DNA of 60,000 nt from Branchiostoma floridae. Lineage: Eukaryota; Chordata; Leptocardii; Amphioxiformes; Branchiostomatidae. Of this stretch, positions 36,601 through 48,264 are shown piece after piece (position 1 is the stretch's first letter; every line of letters begins with the position of its first letter). Position numbers and translations under genes: made by a program. Location of the stretch: NCBI RefSeq assembly GCF_000003815.2, contig NC_049983.1:15688246-15748245 (forward strand). The letters run 5' to 3'. The notes under the pieces were generated by a model that was not told the DNA's origin, ran no database searches, and worked only from the letters and a program-made list of their open reading frames with translations.

Positions 36601-39600
36601 GGCCTTTAGATTGTAGAGGCAGGCGCATGCGTAGATCGTCATGTAACTGTTCAGAAGAGTGCAACACGTTCAAAGGGTCGAGTGGAGCAATCCATATTGT
36701 CCAGGTGTAATATATTGGCTGCCCTGGTCAGGTCAATACCATATAGAGGTCTCCGTGTGTAATGACGGTGTATTCCTCAAAGTGCTGTATTGATTGATCA
36801 CAACCAGGAGGAAACACAAAGGGTGGTGTAGAACAGAATCCCACCGGTAAAGAGGGCTAAGTTCATCTTACGTTATTGCAGGCCTAAATTAATGGCAATT
36901 ATTTATCATTGTCTTTATGATGACTATCTTTAGAAACAGCGTTATCCTCGTCAGATTGATCACCTTTTAAAAAGATTGGGGTAACAATTTTCGTTTCGTT
37001 ATGTTTATGTTGTTAAGAACACTTTTTTTTACAAATGAGCACATAAATGGGTCAGTTCCATACAATATTTACATGATAACACTGTAGACTTTATAGGACG
37101 ACTCGAAAATGTATCTTCAATTTCAAATCCTGTCGCAGTCGATTAAAGGAAAGAGATGATCTGCGACAAGTGTTACGAGGCAATAATTATTTTTACAGCT
37201 TAACTCTCAAGTCATACCAACGCACAAACATTCACTAGGCCTTCCTAATGAGCAATCGGTAGCAGAATTCGACATAGATATGAGTCAGAGCCCAAGAAGT
37301 CAGACAAGTGAAACCCAATGGTGACCAAACTCCCGTGGCAAATCGCTCTCTCTCTCTCTAAAAGCTTAGTTAATCTGATGGAGGATCGTGTTTTATTAAA
37401 CATGACGGCGTTGGCTATGAAAATCCAAGTCTGGTCTCAGTGGTTACTTTGTAACCCGCCGACGCAACAGGTAACATGCGTCGATGAATTTTAGACATCC
37501 AGGTAATAAGATACACCAGAAAGCAATCTAAGGTAACACGGTTACCTGATGAGGTGACTAGATGTAACAGCACGTCTGGGAGCTAAATATAGAACGGTTC
37601 AGGAGATGCAATCTTACGACCGCCATGTATCAATGCACAGCAATTATGCAGGATCGAAAGGTGTTCCTACAATGTTTATATAGATTTTCCTTAGGATCAA
37701 TCTTACACTGCTGCAGTGCGGCAACCTTATCCGATATGTCTATTTCTCAAGCCAATATTGAACCTTGGCAACTTCAAAAGTGGTATCAACGTCAATAGAA
37801 AATGAAAAGGACAGTCACATTAACGTGACTCATTGATGGAGTTTTACCTTTTTACCAAGGAAAATATTAGTCATCCATTGATGGAGCTGTACATTGTTAC
37901 TGATGAAACAATGATGATGACTGAGGAAAATATTTTCAAAGTATCTTTCCTGAGTCTTATATATGTTTGGTACATGGATACTTGGCAAAAACAAGCATAC
38001 GTATTTAACGACGTGGTATATTGACAAGAATCACAGAAATTAACTATGTACTAAAGGTCTTTGGAAGCTCTTTAAAGACGAACAGTATCTCCGTGTACGG
38101 ATACGTGTCCCTTCTAAACTTAAACAAGGCTTTGGTGCCTGGTAAGGAACAACGTTGACGTCGCGATGTACGACGTATTCACGGCTTTACCCAGGATGCC
38201 ATTCATTTGTAATCACACAGCAAATGTGACTGGATGCCCTAAATGACTTCATCTAATCATCCCAATCTACAAACCTGATGTTAAGTATGTTCTTTTATGT
38301 AGTTGTTTCATTTATGGCTGTACTGTTCCATTACTCTTTGCCACAGTGCGTCGCTATAAAACCTTTCCAGAAACCAATTTTTTTAGGTTCTCATTGTGGA
38401 TGAAAATGTCCTTCAAAAGTCCTTGTAGATACGTCGCCCTCTACGGTGGAAATATAGGAGACAAGTAATAAAAGTACACCTTGCACTAACCCTGACTCCA
38501 TTCAAAATTGAATGAGACAATTTGAACAACTATCGACTACCGTAAAGGGTGATTTACTACATTGTACGGTGATATATAGCCAATGTACCGGCACTTAATT
38601 GGCCTTGAATATACCAGGCACAGACATAGTTTCACGGGCGGAATATCACTCTTGTAACATAAGGGTGTCTTCGAGAAAGCAATCTACTACCAGTGGCAGA
38701 GAAGAACAGGATTAATGTCTTACACGCCGTAGCGAGACAATCCAATGGCGATAGGGGAAGAAGATGATGAGGACATGGCGCCAACAAGAGGTCTTGAATG
38801 GGAACCTTTCTTCGTGGAAAGGATGATTAGCCTTTCGTAATGTCTTCAAACCAGACAGACTATCAGAACTAAGCGTGTAACCGTCTTATATAAAACATTA
38901 GAATAGGTCAAAGAGTATCGAACGTCAAAATGGAGAGCTGGGGACATAAGTCAACCGTCTCTCCTAGCACACGGAAGCCCGTCGGTGTAATGTTGGCGTG
39001 CTCTGGCCGTCCTTTATAGACATCTACCGGGCGGGCAGTATCTTGAAATTTACGACGTTTGATTTAAAGCAAGGCATACTGGAGAAAGAAGCAAAGCTTT
39101 TTATATACCTTTCAAAGACTAACGAAAATAGCAGGGTACCTCATCGATATTTTCTGACCATGAGCGCCCCACGGGTACCGCTTAAGCTTGGGGCATATCT
39201 TATAACCTGTAACAAGCGGGTAGAAACTCACCACTGAGTTGCGGTACGCTGTCGCAAAGGGTCTTTCTGAGACACCAGCAGCTCGGCAGGGAGTAATTTC
39301 TCTCTCACTTCAGCTGGCGCGGAATCAGCTGGCCTCGCGGCTTGCTGCACCTGCCTTCCGAGTCCTCTGCCTCTTCTTGACGACACTCTTTAAGCCCTTC
39401 CGGGAGCGCCTTTGAATAGATTAATTATTCTTGATGAGCCTAAGAGACTCACGTGGTGGGAATAAGAGAGAGCGGTCCGGGGTGGCAACATTAAGAAACT
39501 CATTAAAGGCCCCCCTGTCCACTGGACGGCGATCGCGCTGCGCTCTCACTGCGACCTAAATAGGATATGTGTTACATTTGCTTTCACACAGTCTTATCGA

Positions 39601-41736
39601 CAGAGTGTTTTTGGTCGATAATCATAGGCTTATGCATTGCGATTTACCACAGTAAGGATTGACATAACCGGTCATTGACACATCACCTTAGGTTTATCAC
39701 CTTTTCAAGATGTCAATCCAGAGACCAGGCTGTAAGGTTTCATTCACTCACACCGGGAAAGACCCCCTTCTCTGTTCGATAAGTGTGTTCTGTGGGTTCT
39801 TTAGCGTGCTTGAGTTGTGACTCTCCCCACAAACACGGGACCTGCATTTAACGTCCTATCCAGGGAGTTCCATAACCTAAGCTTGTCTACTGGAAGGTCC
39901 GCCATGCAGGAGCGCTATTTCATCAGGCTAACCTGAACTGACGGCATATCATATTTTCAGTATGCCTCTTCCAGACAGCTCGCTGCGATCAACTATGTGT
40001 GGCGAACCCTTTCATCTTTCACTTATTCACTGATAGAAGAAGGATGCGCCGCATGCTGCGAATGATAAGACCAATATCTTTCCCAAATTACACGTTTGGA
40101 ACAACGCTCGTGGTTCATTTAATCCTCGTGTATGACATCACGTCAGTGAATAATGCGACAAGTAGCGATTTGAGTGCATGTTGCGCTGGCGACCAAGGAC
40201 ATATATAGATATAGGACATAAAAATTCAGGATTTGTGTTCTAGAAATTAAAGCGCCTTTTCTAAACATCCATTAGTTTTATTCCTTATACAATCATAAAG
40301 ACAATAACTGGCAAAATTTTAAAGACATCTATTCATTTGTCATTTAAAAACATTCTTGTGTTAAAATTCGTCTATAAGACGCAGACTGCGACATATTATA
40401 CTAGCTAGGTCCATGAAATGCAGACACTGTCGTGCCCTTAGAGATGTGTTTTCCATGCAATCGAATGTTGCGACCATCTCAATTAGTTTAAAAACCAAGT
40501 TTAAAAAAAGTAGAAAAAATATTTATTTTTCGTTTTTTTTCAGTATTCTTGGGAAAAAAGAAAAGGCAGCAAAAATATACAAGACAGGATATCGACGGTC
40601 TAATACCTCCGTAAACTATTTCTGAAGGAAAGAAAAAAAGATATGTCTATTCAACATTTCACATTCTCCACTCTTTTGAGCATGCCCACTCTTTTGAGCG
40701 ACTTGATAATCGTAAAACTCTTATTTTGTCTCCGCAGACATGCAAAAAATCCCAAATATGCACCTTCGAAATGCATAAGGACCATGCTTGCCTCTAAATA
40801 CATTTGGAACCGGCTGGACGAACTGCGTCTCTAAACAAAGTTTGATCCCTGTCAACTGTGCCTCTGAACAAATTCATATCCAGAACAAAAAGTATACGGA
40901 TTTATATCAACACGTTTATAGCACACATACACGCCTAATAATATCAGACAATATCTTCGTTTTCACTGAGGAAATAAATGAAGAAAAAAAAGATATGCCT
41001 CATGACAGCATTTCACATCATCAGTGAGAGGGCATTGCCATCCTCAATTCATCATCATCAATGGTCAGAAGAAGCTACTGGAACTAGTATTAACACGTTA
41101 CAGCTCTTGGACCAGGTTGTGAATGTCAAGGTAACTGCTACGTTACCACTTGCCCACAGGTAACGTTGACTATATATTACTCATTTGTAACATCTTATTG
41201 AATACGTCAAAATATAAGACCAAACCATCCATCAAGACTGAGAGCAATCGCCTTTCGTATTTTCACCCCGCCGTAAAGTTATAGCAACACTCATCTAAAG
41301 GGAACTCCTCTAACTTTTCTACTCTGAACTTGGATAACCCCATGATCTCACTGCCTAAGTTTAAAGTAGACTTGAGAGGGCCCAAATGTCGTAAACGTTT
41401 TCATCCAATTTCATGCACCAGTATAGGTATGGGCTGGTAAAACTTTAGAGCCATTTTACGAGAAATCTCAGGTTTTGTTTAGCCAGTATTAAAAGCGATT
41501 TTAATTACCGCCAAAATTTATCTAACAATAAAGCAGAACGTGCTTTGTTCAGGAACAGTCTACGCCACCTGGACCCATTATGGTTTGTGTGCAAGATTTA
41601 GTTTCTCTGATTTGCTATTTCAGAGAGTTGAGAGCAGCGAAAGCTTATTTCCGGGATCTGCAGTCTACTCTTTTGTCAAAGTTTTGTTGTTTAATGGGTC
41701 GCCTTTCAAGTTATTGATGTTGGCTCGGTACATAGC
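33661..41736. other. intergenic; GC-richer segment at 39240-39600
   Basis: Eight kilobases with no recognised gene. A short direct repeat (CATTGATGGAG... near 37829 and 37877) and a short CT run (37346-37358) are the only local repeats I see. The segment 39240-39600 is GC-rich, non-repetitive and lacks a frame. It contains GATTAATTATTC (39419) and a dense CG patch (39520-39545). It could be a regulatory element or part of an unrecognised repeat. Confidence 0.4.
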
Positions 41737-41880
41737 TTTTTAGAGTGACGTCATTACTATGTCCGCCGCCATGTTGGTATCTTTTTTGAGTGACGTCATC
41801 ACTGCGTCCGCCGCCATGTTGGTATCTTTTTTGTGTGACGTCATTACTGTGTACATGTCCGCCACCATGTTGGTATCCTG
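41737..41880. repeat. three 45-bp tandem units with CRE palindromes
   Basis: Three head-to-tail units each carry GAGTGACGTCAT.ACT or its near match, followed by GTCCGCCGCCATGTTGGTAT and a T-run. TGACGTCA occurs exactly 45 bp apart at 41746, 41791 and 41836. The third unit has a 6-bp insertion (GTACAT) before its GTCCGCC block. TGACGTCA is the full palindromic cAMP-response element bound by CREB/ATF factors in animals. CCGCCATGTTGG resembles the reverse complement of a YY1 site (AAGATGGCGGC). Regulatory activity is inferred, not shown. Because the unit is a multiple of three, the minus strand also reads as a 15-residue peptide repeat. Confidence 0.85.
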
Positions 41881-44271
41881 TTTCAATTTCATAGCAAATC
41901 ATAGCCAGTATTAACGGATAGTAAATATTTTTTTGGACAATCTTTAAAACAACCCCGGTGTGTGGAGCTCAAAGTGAAGATACCAGGAGAGTTCCTTGCA
42001 AACATTGTATTCAAACACAAAAAAATGACATGTAGTTGCTAGTGCAGTCCATTGAAGATGAAAATGCAAATAAGAACACCATCATGGTGACTAGCAGCTC
42101 ACTGACATTTTTTTACATGTAATATGAACGAAATAAAACACGCCTCATAGTCGACGACTTACATATTGGTGTGTTCTAATGTATAAAATATGATCAGACA
42201 TTAGAGAGCTTATATATAGAGAGAAGTGATTATTCATAGACTTATATGCAAAAGGCTACACAGAAAGTAAAGGATCAGATTTTACATTAAAAGGAACATG
42301 TTCTTAATCATTAAAGAAAGCTTGCTATCACTCATGTGATGTTGTGCTTTTGAGAAAGAATTCTCCGAGAAAACGTGGCAATGACAGATAAGGTACCTGT
42401 GGCTGCGTTCCAATGAATTATTGCGCGCTGGGTTTTTCATAAGCCACGATTAAATGGTAACGATTTGCGGGACGTAATATATCATTAAAAGAATCCGATA
42501 CGATCTTGTGTACTGACTTCAGTCCCGCACGTGCATACTTAATGAAATAGCATTATTATTGACAAGATTAGGGGATCTCTGTGGGCAATGTCATGAACTA
42601 TATACAACAGTCAAAAATCCATTTTTTTATCTTTTTTAAGCGTTGCAGCTATAGAACGGCAGCATTGATGGATGGATGGATAAATGGATGGATGGATGGA
42701 TAAATGGATGGATGGATGGATGGATGGATGGATGGATGGATGGATAGAGGGAGGGATGGATAGAGGGAGGGATGGAGAGATGGATGGATTTTTTTTAATG
42801 CTAAACAAACAAACATACACAAACAGAAACTAAGAAGTCCTTCACCATTTCCCTCAGTTCATTGAACTATCTCAGAGTCTATGGTTTATCCGCTATGATT
42901 TATGAGACAATTTCCTCACGCTACTTCCAAAACCAAAGTCAAGTCCACAGACGTCTTGCCGGATAATAAGTTCCACACGCCTATTTCACGCCTTGTTGGG
43001 AATCTTCCACCACCATAAAGGGCTTTTGAATCATACATATAAACTCAATCAAGGCTCGTTTGACCCCTTCCGCTGCTGGGGATCAATGGTTCGTGATACG
43101 ACCTTGCCCCGTCCCGGGTTATGTCAGCTCTTGTGTAGGAAAAATCCGACGTCGTTTGGCTGTGCGCACGGCAGCTGTATCAATCTCTCTTACATGTCCC
43201 AGACTCACCGTATATCAAAAGTATATGAGTGTGCTTTTAAAGCCAGTGTGAAAGGACCGGCTGTGACTTAGAGACGGTAATATAAGATAGTTCTATAATG
43301 CCTGACTAGTGGACATAAAACGCTCTACTGTCGTATAATCGCGAAGGTAGAGGTGTATCGACCCAAGTAGCGCAAGTCTGATGTTAGAGAACAAGTTGGT
43401 GCTTAAATCACCCAAGTCATCCTAAATCTCAATATAGAGCGGTCTCACTCACTCACTCGCTTACTGACTCAAGTTCACACGAGCAGACGGCCATTTTGGT
43501 GTCCCTATTGTATTTCAATAGATCGTAGTGCAAACGTACACGATTCTTGTGTTTCCTCCACAGTTTTCGTTTTAAACTATTCTAATTTTCTCTTCCTTGG
43601 GTTTTGTCTGGAACCGCTCGATCTATCTTTTACTGATAGGAATTGAAGGAAACCCAAACGACATCGTGCATATAACGCGACGGAGTCACGCAAGTAATTG
43701 GTGGAGGCTGATAGTTGAGACAAGAATACAGTCATGTACATGTCCTAAAAATGTCTCGAAAAAGTTTAGTTCTACAGTCTGAGATTGTTTCTTTATCCAG
43801 TGAACCGTGATCCACTTAAGCTTATATTTCCCCCTCACCGATTGGCAACCATGCTCGTCGCAATCAATCATAGGTCAGTGGGCACTTCGGCAAACTCCGT
43901 TTTCCTCTTCTGGTCACGTTCCTTCCTGACGTCCGTACAAAGTTAAGTGCGCCTTGACGTAAGCCATGCCCGGCCATGAATAAAACAGGCGCTCCCGGAA
44001 GGTGTTCGTTAGTAATTGCCTTATGTACCATTATTAATTGACATGATTGATTCCAGAGGGGTATGTTGGGCGACGCTAATGGATAGTTTCAACAGCAGCT
44101 TTAGGCCATGCTTTGCTGAAATACCAAGCCCTCAGAGGAAGAGCTACGGATGTAGAAGTAATAGTCCAAGATGGCAACATTGCAAAATAAATTTAGTAAT
44201 ACTGGTCACTCGGAATATAGGAGGACATTTGCAACATAAAACATACGTGGAGAATTGAGGTCTCTTATTTT
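41881..44271. other. intergenic, no gene recognised
   Basis: Apart from the GATG microsatellite, no structure is visible. A GC-balanced patch at 43000-43270 has two overlapping frames (92 and 63 codons) without domains, and frames at 43597-44258 are likewise uninformative. Confidence 0.45.
42667..42789. repeat. (GATG)n microsatellite with ordered interruptions
   Basis: About 30 tetranucleotides of GATG. Repeated GATAAATG and GATAGAGGGAGG interruptions recur in pairs, suggesting that variant blocks were themselves duplicated. Confidence 0.95.
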
Positions 44272-44316
44272 GAGAGAGAGAGAGAGAGAGAGAGATAGAG
44301 AGAAAGAGAGAGAGGG

Positions 44317-44347
<31 letters not shown>

Positions 44348-44360
44348 GCAGGCAGAGAGA
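44272..44360. repeat. (GA)n/(CAGA)n/(GGCA)n compound microsatellite
   Basis: A long GA run grades into CAGA and then GGCA units. The Arg/Glu-rich frame across it (44255-44443) is a by-product. Confidence 0.95.
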
Positions 44361-44534
44361 TGGAGATAAACCTGGAAAGTTACGTATTACATAAATCTGG
44401 AAACTTACAATGTAACATGTACGCTTTAAGATTAAAATTCTGAAGAGAAATCTAAATCTAAAACAGAAGTTCTTCTATTCTCCGCTTCTCCTGTTACTTA
44501 AAATGAAAGTTTCAAAGAAGGCAATGCACTGATT

Positions 44535-44830
44535 TGTTTTTCTAAAATGACCGGGTCCACATAACGTTTTATGCCGGTTACGAAATCCTGCGGGCCCAGC
44601 GGCCTGTGTCCCTATCGGGCCTGCATCACCAGCAAGCTTACGTAAGTTGACAGCGAAGGTCCGCCGAGCCAACCCAGCTAATGGAACATTATTAAGCTGA
44701 CATTTAAGAGCGGTTCCCTGCATCTGCTTACAATACCCAGTCGGTAAAGGGCGGTAATTGGGGATTTTGCTTGCAGGACGTTCGTACGCGATCAATCACA
44801 GCGCGATCAAAACAGAGAGCCACCGTGAAA
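44535..44830. other. GC-richer non-repetitive segment
   Basis: High-complexity sequence that stands out from its AT-rich surroundings and is open on the minus strand for 106 codons (44475-44795). That frame has no recognised domain, no signal peptide and no clear splice context. It could be a conserved non-coding element, an unrecognised exon, or an old repeat. Confidence 0.25.
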
Positions 44831-44929
44831 TAAACCTTAAGTCGTATAGAGGACAAATAGTATGTTCTACTCATAATGCCTGTTGGCTGCTGTCTAAATC
44901 TTGCACAACTCTTTAATATTTCACATTTA

Positions 44930-45620
44930 CGAAGCAAACTTTACAGGCAACTTTATATTACCCGTTGATATAATGATGAATTGGTTACTGAATCTTGTAT
45001 TACTTTATGACCAATCATTGTCATGCGTTGACATGTTTATTACATCTGGTGTCCACTGGTATGGGGTATGCTAAATCTTAATAAATATTTTAAATCAAAT
45101 TAAGGTAACTTTTGGCTAGCTGCTGACACACTTATCACGTCTAATGCCTGACAAGTGAGATGTAAACCCCGAATCACTTAATGAAACCATAAAACAAACC
45201 ATAAGAAATAAGGTGAGTGTGTCTCATGAATGAACATTCGATATCAAATATCCTATCACTTCACAAAATGTTTAATTTGGAAAGCCAAAAGATAAACCTT
45301 ATTAGGGTACTTTAAAGCACTCAGTGATACCTGTTGACATATTTACAGCATATCCAATGAAGAACCACAGGGTACTAAATCTTGTATCATGCCATAAAAG
45401 ATAATAGATAATATCTCCTAAATTACAAAATGAACCTTTATATATCTAAGGTAAAAACGGATTACCCTTTGATATATTTACAATCATCTAGTGACTGATC
45501 GCTAGGTATTTAATCTTGTATCACTTCATAAAATTAAGATCCTATCAACGCAACCCCAAAATAAACCTGAAGGTGAATTAAGGTCGGTTCCGGTACTACC
45601 TGGAGACATTTGTATAATAT
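44930..45620. repeat. degenerate ~150-bp tandem repeat array
   Basis: Four to five diverged units share an ordered set of words: AAGGTAACTTT, TTACC.GTTGACATATTTACA, ATC.A.TGA, GGGTACTAAATCTTGTATCA, CTTCATAAAAT, and ATCCTATCA..CAAAATAAACCT. Clear units start near 44950, 45105, 45305, 45450 and 45575. Period and boundaries are approximate. There is no coding potential. It resembles the 4.3-5.7 kb array in style but shares no sequence with it that I can see. Confidence 0.6.
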
Positions 45621-45860
45621 GCTGGGTATCAGGTCTAGTTTGACTTAATACATGACCCAATTGCAACCGGATTCCATCTATAATACCTGCAATCGTTAAC
45701 GTCTATGGGCGTGATACTTACAGAGATATAATGACCTGATATAGATTGGGAAGATGTGGTCATTAAATTACCAAATTAAGAACTACTCCCAGTGGATTTG
45801 TTCATGTAAAGTTGCTGCTGTTGTCTTTAAAATACATTGCACGACTGGTTGGTTACTCTA

Positions 45861-46171
45861 AAGGTGGGGTCACACGTGCGTATATATTTAAGTCCGTATG
45901 AGGCGCGCATGGGAGTATTTACCTCCACCAGGCTCCACAGGTCGTTGGAAATATAATAGAACTTGGACAAACGTAAACAGGTAACATGTCAGCGAAGTTA
46001 GCTGGGTCGCTGACCATACTTCTCGGTTAGCTAACTCATCTGGCATGTTATGTATCTAAATTTGTCCAATTTGTACTATTTTTCCCGCGACCTGTGGAGC
46101 CTGGTAGAGACCAAAAGCTTCATACGCACCTCAAAAGGGCATGAATATATACGCATGTGTGACCCCACCTT
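45861..46171. mobile_element. fold-back MITE, copy B (uninterrupted)
   Basis: A 311-bp element whose left end, AAGGTGGGGTCACACGTGCG, is the near-perfect inverse of its right end (ACGCATGTGTGACCCCACCTT). TA lies on both sides (45859-45860 and 46172-46173). Pairing extends well inward: GGCTCCACAGGTCG near 45930 against CGACCTGTGGAGCC near 46088, and GTAACATGTC against GGCATGTTAT. Most of the element could therefore form one long hairpin around 46010. No coding capacity. It is the same family as 1340-1911. Confidence 0.9.
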
Positions 46172-46779
46172 TAGTGTCTGTTGTATAAAAACATCACAGT
46201 CACTTGGAAATCAGTTTCTTATCTATTAGCATGTACATCCCCGCATAGACGATGTTAATGCACACTATAGGATAAAGGTCACCCCTTGACTAAATTAGAT
46301 GAAACATTATAGACCCAGAGGAACGCGGAAGATCGGTTTTTGATATGGGTATTCGGATAAAGATTATGTTTATGTTCGACTTAGGTCTGAATTTAGCAAA
46401 GTAGGATCATACAGATTTTCTAAATCAGAGGTGAGTCATTCCAGCTTCTGCAGGTTGGAAGAAATCCTTGTTTGTCGCAGTCACGAATCGAATTAATGTA
46501 GAAACGCCTTCGGTAAAACTTCAGCAAAAGGTAAGCTCCTGTAATGCGCATGGGAATATACGACCTAATGTTTTAAGTAAAAAACTTGATCTGTGTGTCA
46601 CGAGCAGTATTCATACAGTTTTATTACCCACAATACATGTGACGAATGTAAGCCCTGACTGGTAGGGCTTACAGTTCAGTTCATATGGCGTAATAATCCG
46701 GTTTATGAGGCTTTTGTTCACATGGCTGAAGGTAATATAACTTATATGCTCACAGAAGGTTACGGACTGTATGACGGTG

Positions 46780-46800
46780 TGACCTTGACTTTCAAGGTCA
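46780..46800. promoter_or_regulatory. inverted pair of TCAAGGTCA half-sites
   Basis: TGACCTTGA, three bases, then TCAAGGTCA forms a perfect 9-bp inverted repeat of the extended nuclear-receptor half-site used by ERR and SF-1 type receptors. It sits in intergenic sequence with no neighbouring gene start, so function is speculative. Confidence 0.3.
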
Positions 46801-46916
46801 CCAAGGACGCTTTATTAGTTAGCTGGTGCATGTTATTAACATATGATAATGAATACTAACATTGGCTCCATATATATCAACCTCAAAAAGGAATGGGGAG
46901 GGCCATATAATATTGT

Positions 46917-47242
46917 TAGATGCATGTTGGATGTCCATCGTCACTTCGATGATGACTTCAATGGCGTCTCTGGTGCGACCGAAGGCCGAAGGCCGAGGCG
47001 CATATGCGTCCGCATGTCGGGCACACGACAGCGGTGCTGGGGATGGGTCTTCCCTCCTTCTCTTTCTCCTTCCTGTCTTGTCGTTTCTTCTCTATTTCAT
47101 TTAGTCTGTTGTTTTCAAAGTTTATTGTTAGATGACGAAGCTTAAAACGTATACGATGCTGCTTGGAGCCCAGAGATGGCAATTGCATCAAGCCAGCGTC
47201 CCATTTTGACTCCCAGACATACCAAAACCCCCTCAAGTGCAC
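46917..47242 (-). mobile_element. LINE 3' end with C-terminal C2H2 finger
   Basis: The minus-strand frame (47242 to 46958, 94 residues) passes through NEIEKKRQDRKEKEKEG into a finger of the form C-x2-C-x12-H-x3-H (CPTCGRICASAFGL, then SHQRRH; 46961-47023) immediately before the stop. A single Cys/His finger ending ..GL.SH.R.H at the very C terminus, after a Lys/Arg-rich linker, is known from several non-LTR retrotransposon ORF2 proteins in invertebrates. After the stop the strand continues with a CATCATCGAAGTGACGATGG segment like such LINE tails. No reverse-transcriptase core remains. A fragment of a host zinc-finger gene is the alternative, but a lone finger with a stop three bases later argues against it. 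Confidence 0.62.
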
Positions 47243-48264
47243 ATTAGTATTTTATGATGTCCAGGCAAACCAGAATCGATAAAACGTTACATCATGTCTG
47301 GGACGACTCTGAGGACTAGTTCCTGTGGTTACGTTTAAAGGTTCCCTTCATTCATCATTCAGTTAAACTAAATGTGTAAGTCATGTACTTAAAACTCAAA
47401 ATCACTGCAAATTGAAAATGATGTCAGACCAAGGACAAAGGCGTACATTTCCTGTAGTTGGAACTAATCAGTGACGATTGACTAGATTTATAATACTTAT
47501 GTCTTTATTTTTTTTAATTACCGGTATGCACAAGAAAACGCACAAAATGATTAAAAACTTCTTTATCGCTATCAGTGAAGTTCGTTTGAACTTCAACTAG
47601 TTTGATTTTTATCGCTCATTGGGCGCTCCCTTAGTGGAAAGGGGATAGTAGAAAGTCTGCTATATTTAAAGCCATGTCTGATCATATTTCGGAATTCCAT
47701 TTTATATATGATAACCAAGGGTATCGAAACAGCATATGGCCATCTGCTTATTACAACAATGAAAGTTCGGACAATATGCAGTCCTCTCTAGTTTATGTAT
47801 GTCTGATGAAGTCTCGGCTACCCATTCCTTACGATCATCATTATCGTATGAGGTGGCCATCTGTCCAAGAGCAAAGGAAATGTGCCTGGCTGTGCAAGCC
47901 TTTACTCACACGAGTAAAGTAATGTCTTGGGTCCATCAGTAGTTTTCCATGGTTTGATGAACAATGTCTGAGTCTCTATTAGTGACCGTGGCATTGGATT
48001 ACAGTTTGCAAAGCAGGACCTCAACGTCGCAACAGACACGAGCTGAGACCAACGTGCAAAAGCGATAAAGCTCTGAGAACTATGAAGTTGGAACTAATTG
48101 ATGGATTGCTTGCAGTGGCAGGACGTTGTTTCTTTGGAATTCAATGTAGAAGCAGGAGCACTAGATAATGACCGTTGTATTGGATAACCCATAAGCATCG
48201 GTTTTGAATGCCAATTGGAGAATAAGGGAGAGCTTTTGCTTTGCAGTAGTCTTATATGTTTTTT
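47243..48264. other. intergenic, no gene recognised
   Basis: An 82-codon plus-strand frame (47674-47922) lacks recognisable features. Nothing else is seen before the LINE fragment. Confidence 0.45.

Noticed and set aside
41737-41880. Three evenly spaced repeats considered as a CRISPR-like array
   Set aside because: The repeats are head-to-tail with no variable spacers, and the DNA is from an animal.
44475-44795. 106-codon minus-strand frame in a GC-richer segment
   Set aside because: No domain or signal. Kept only as a compositionally distinct segment.
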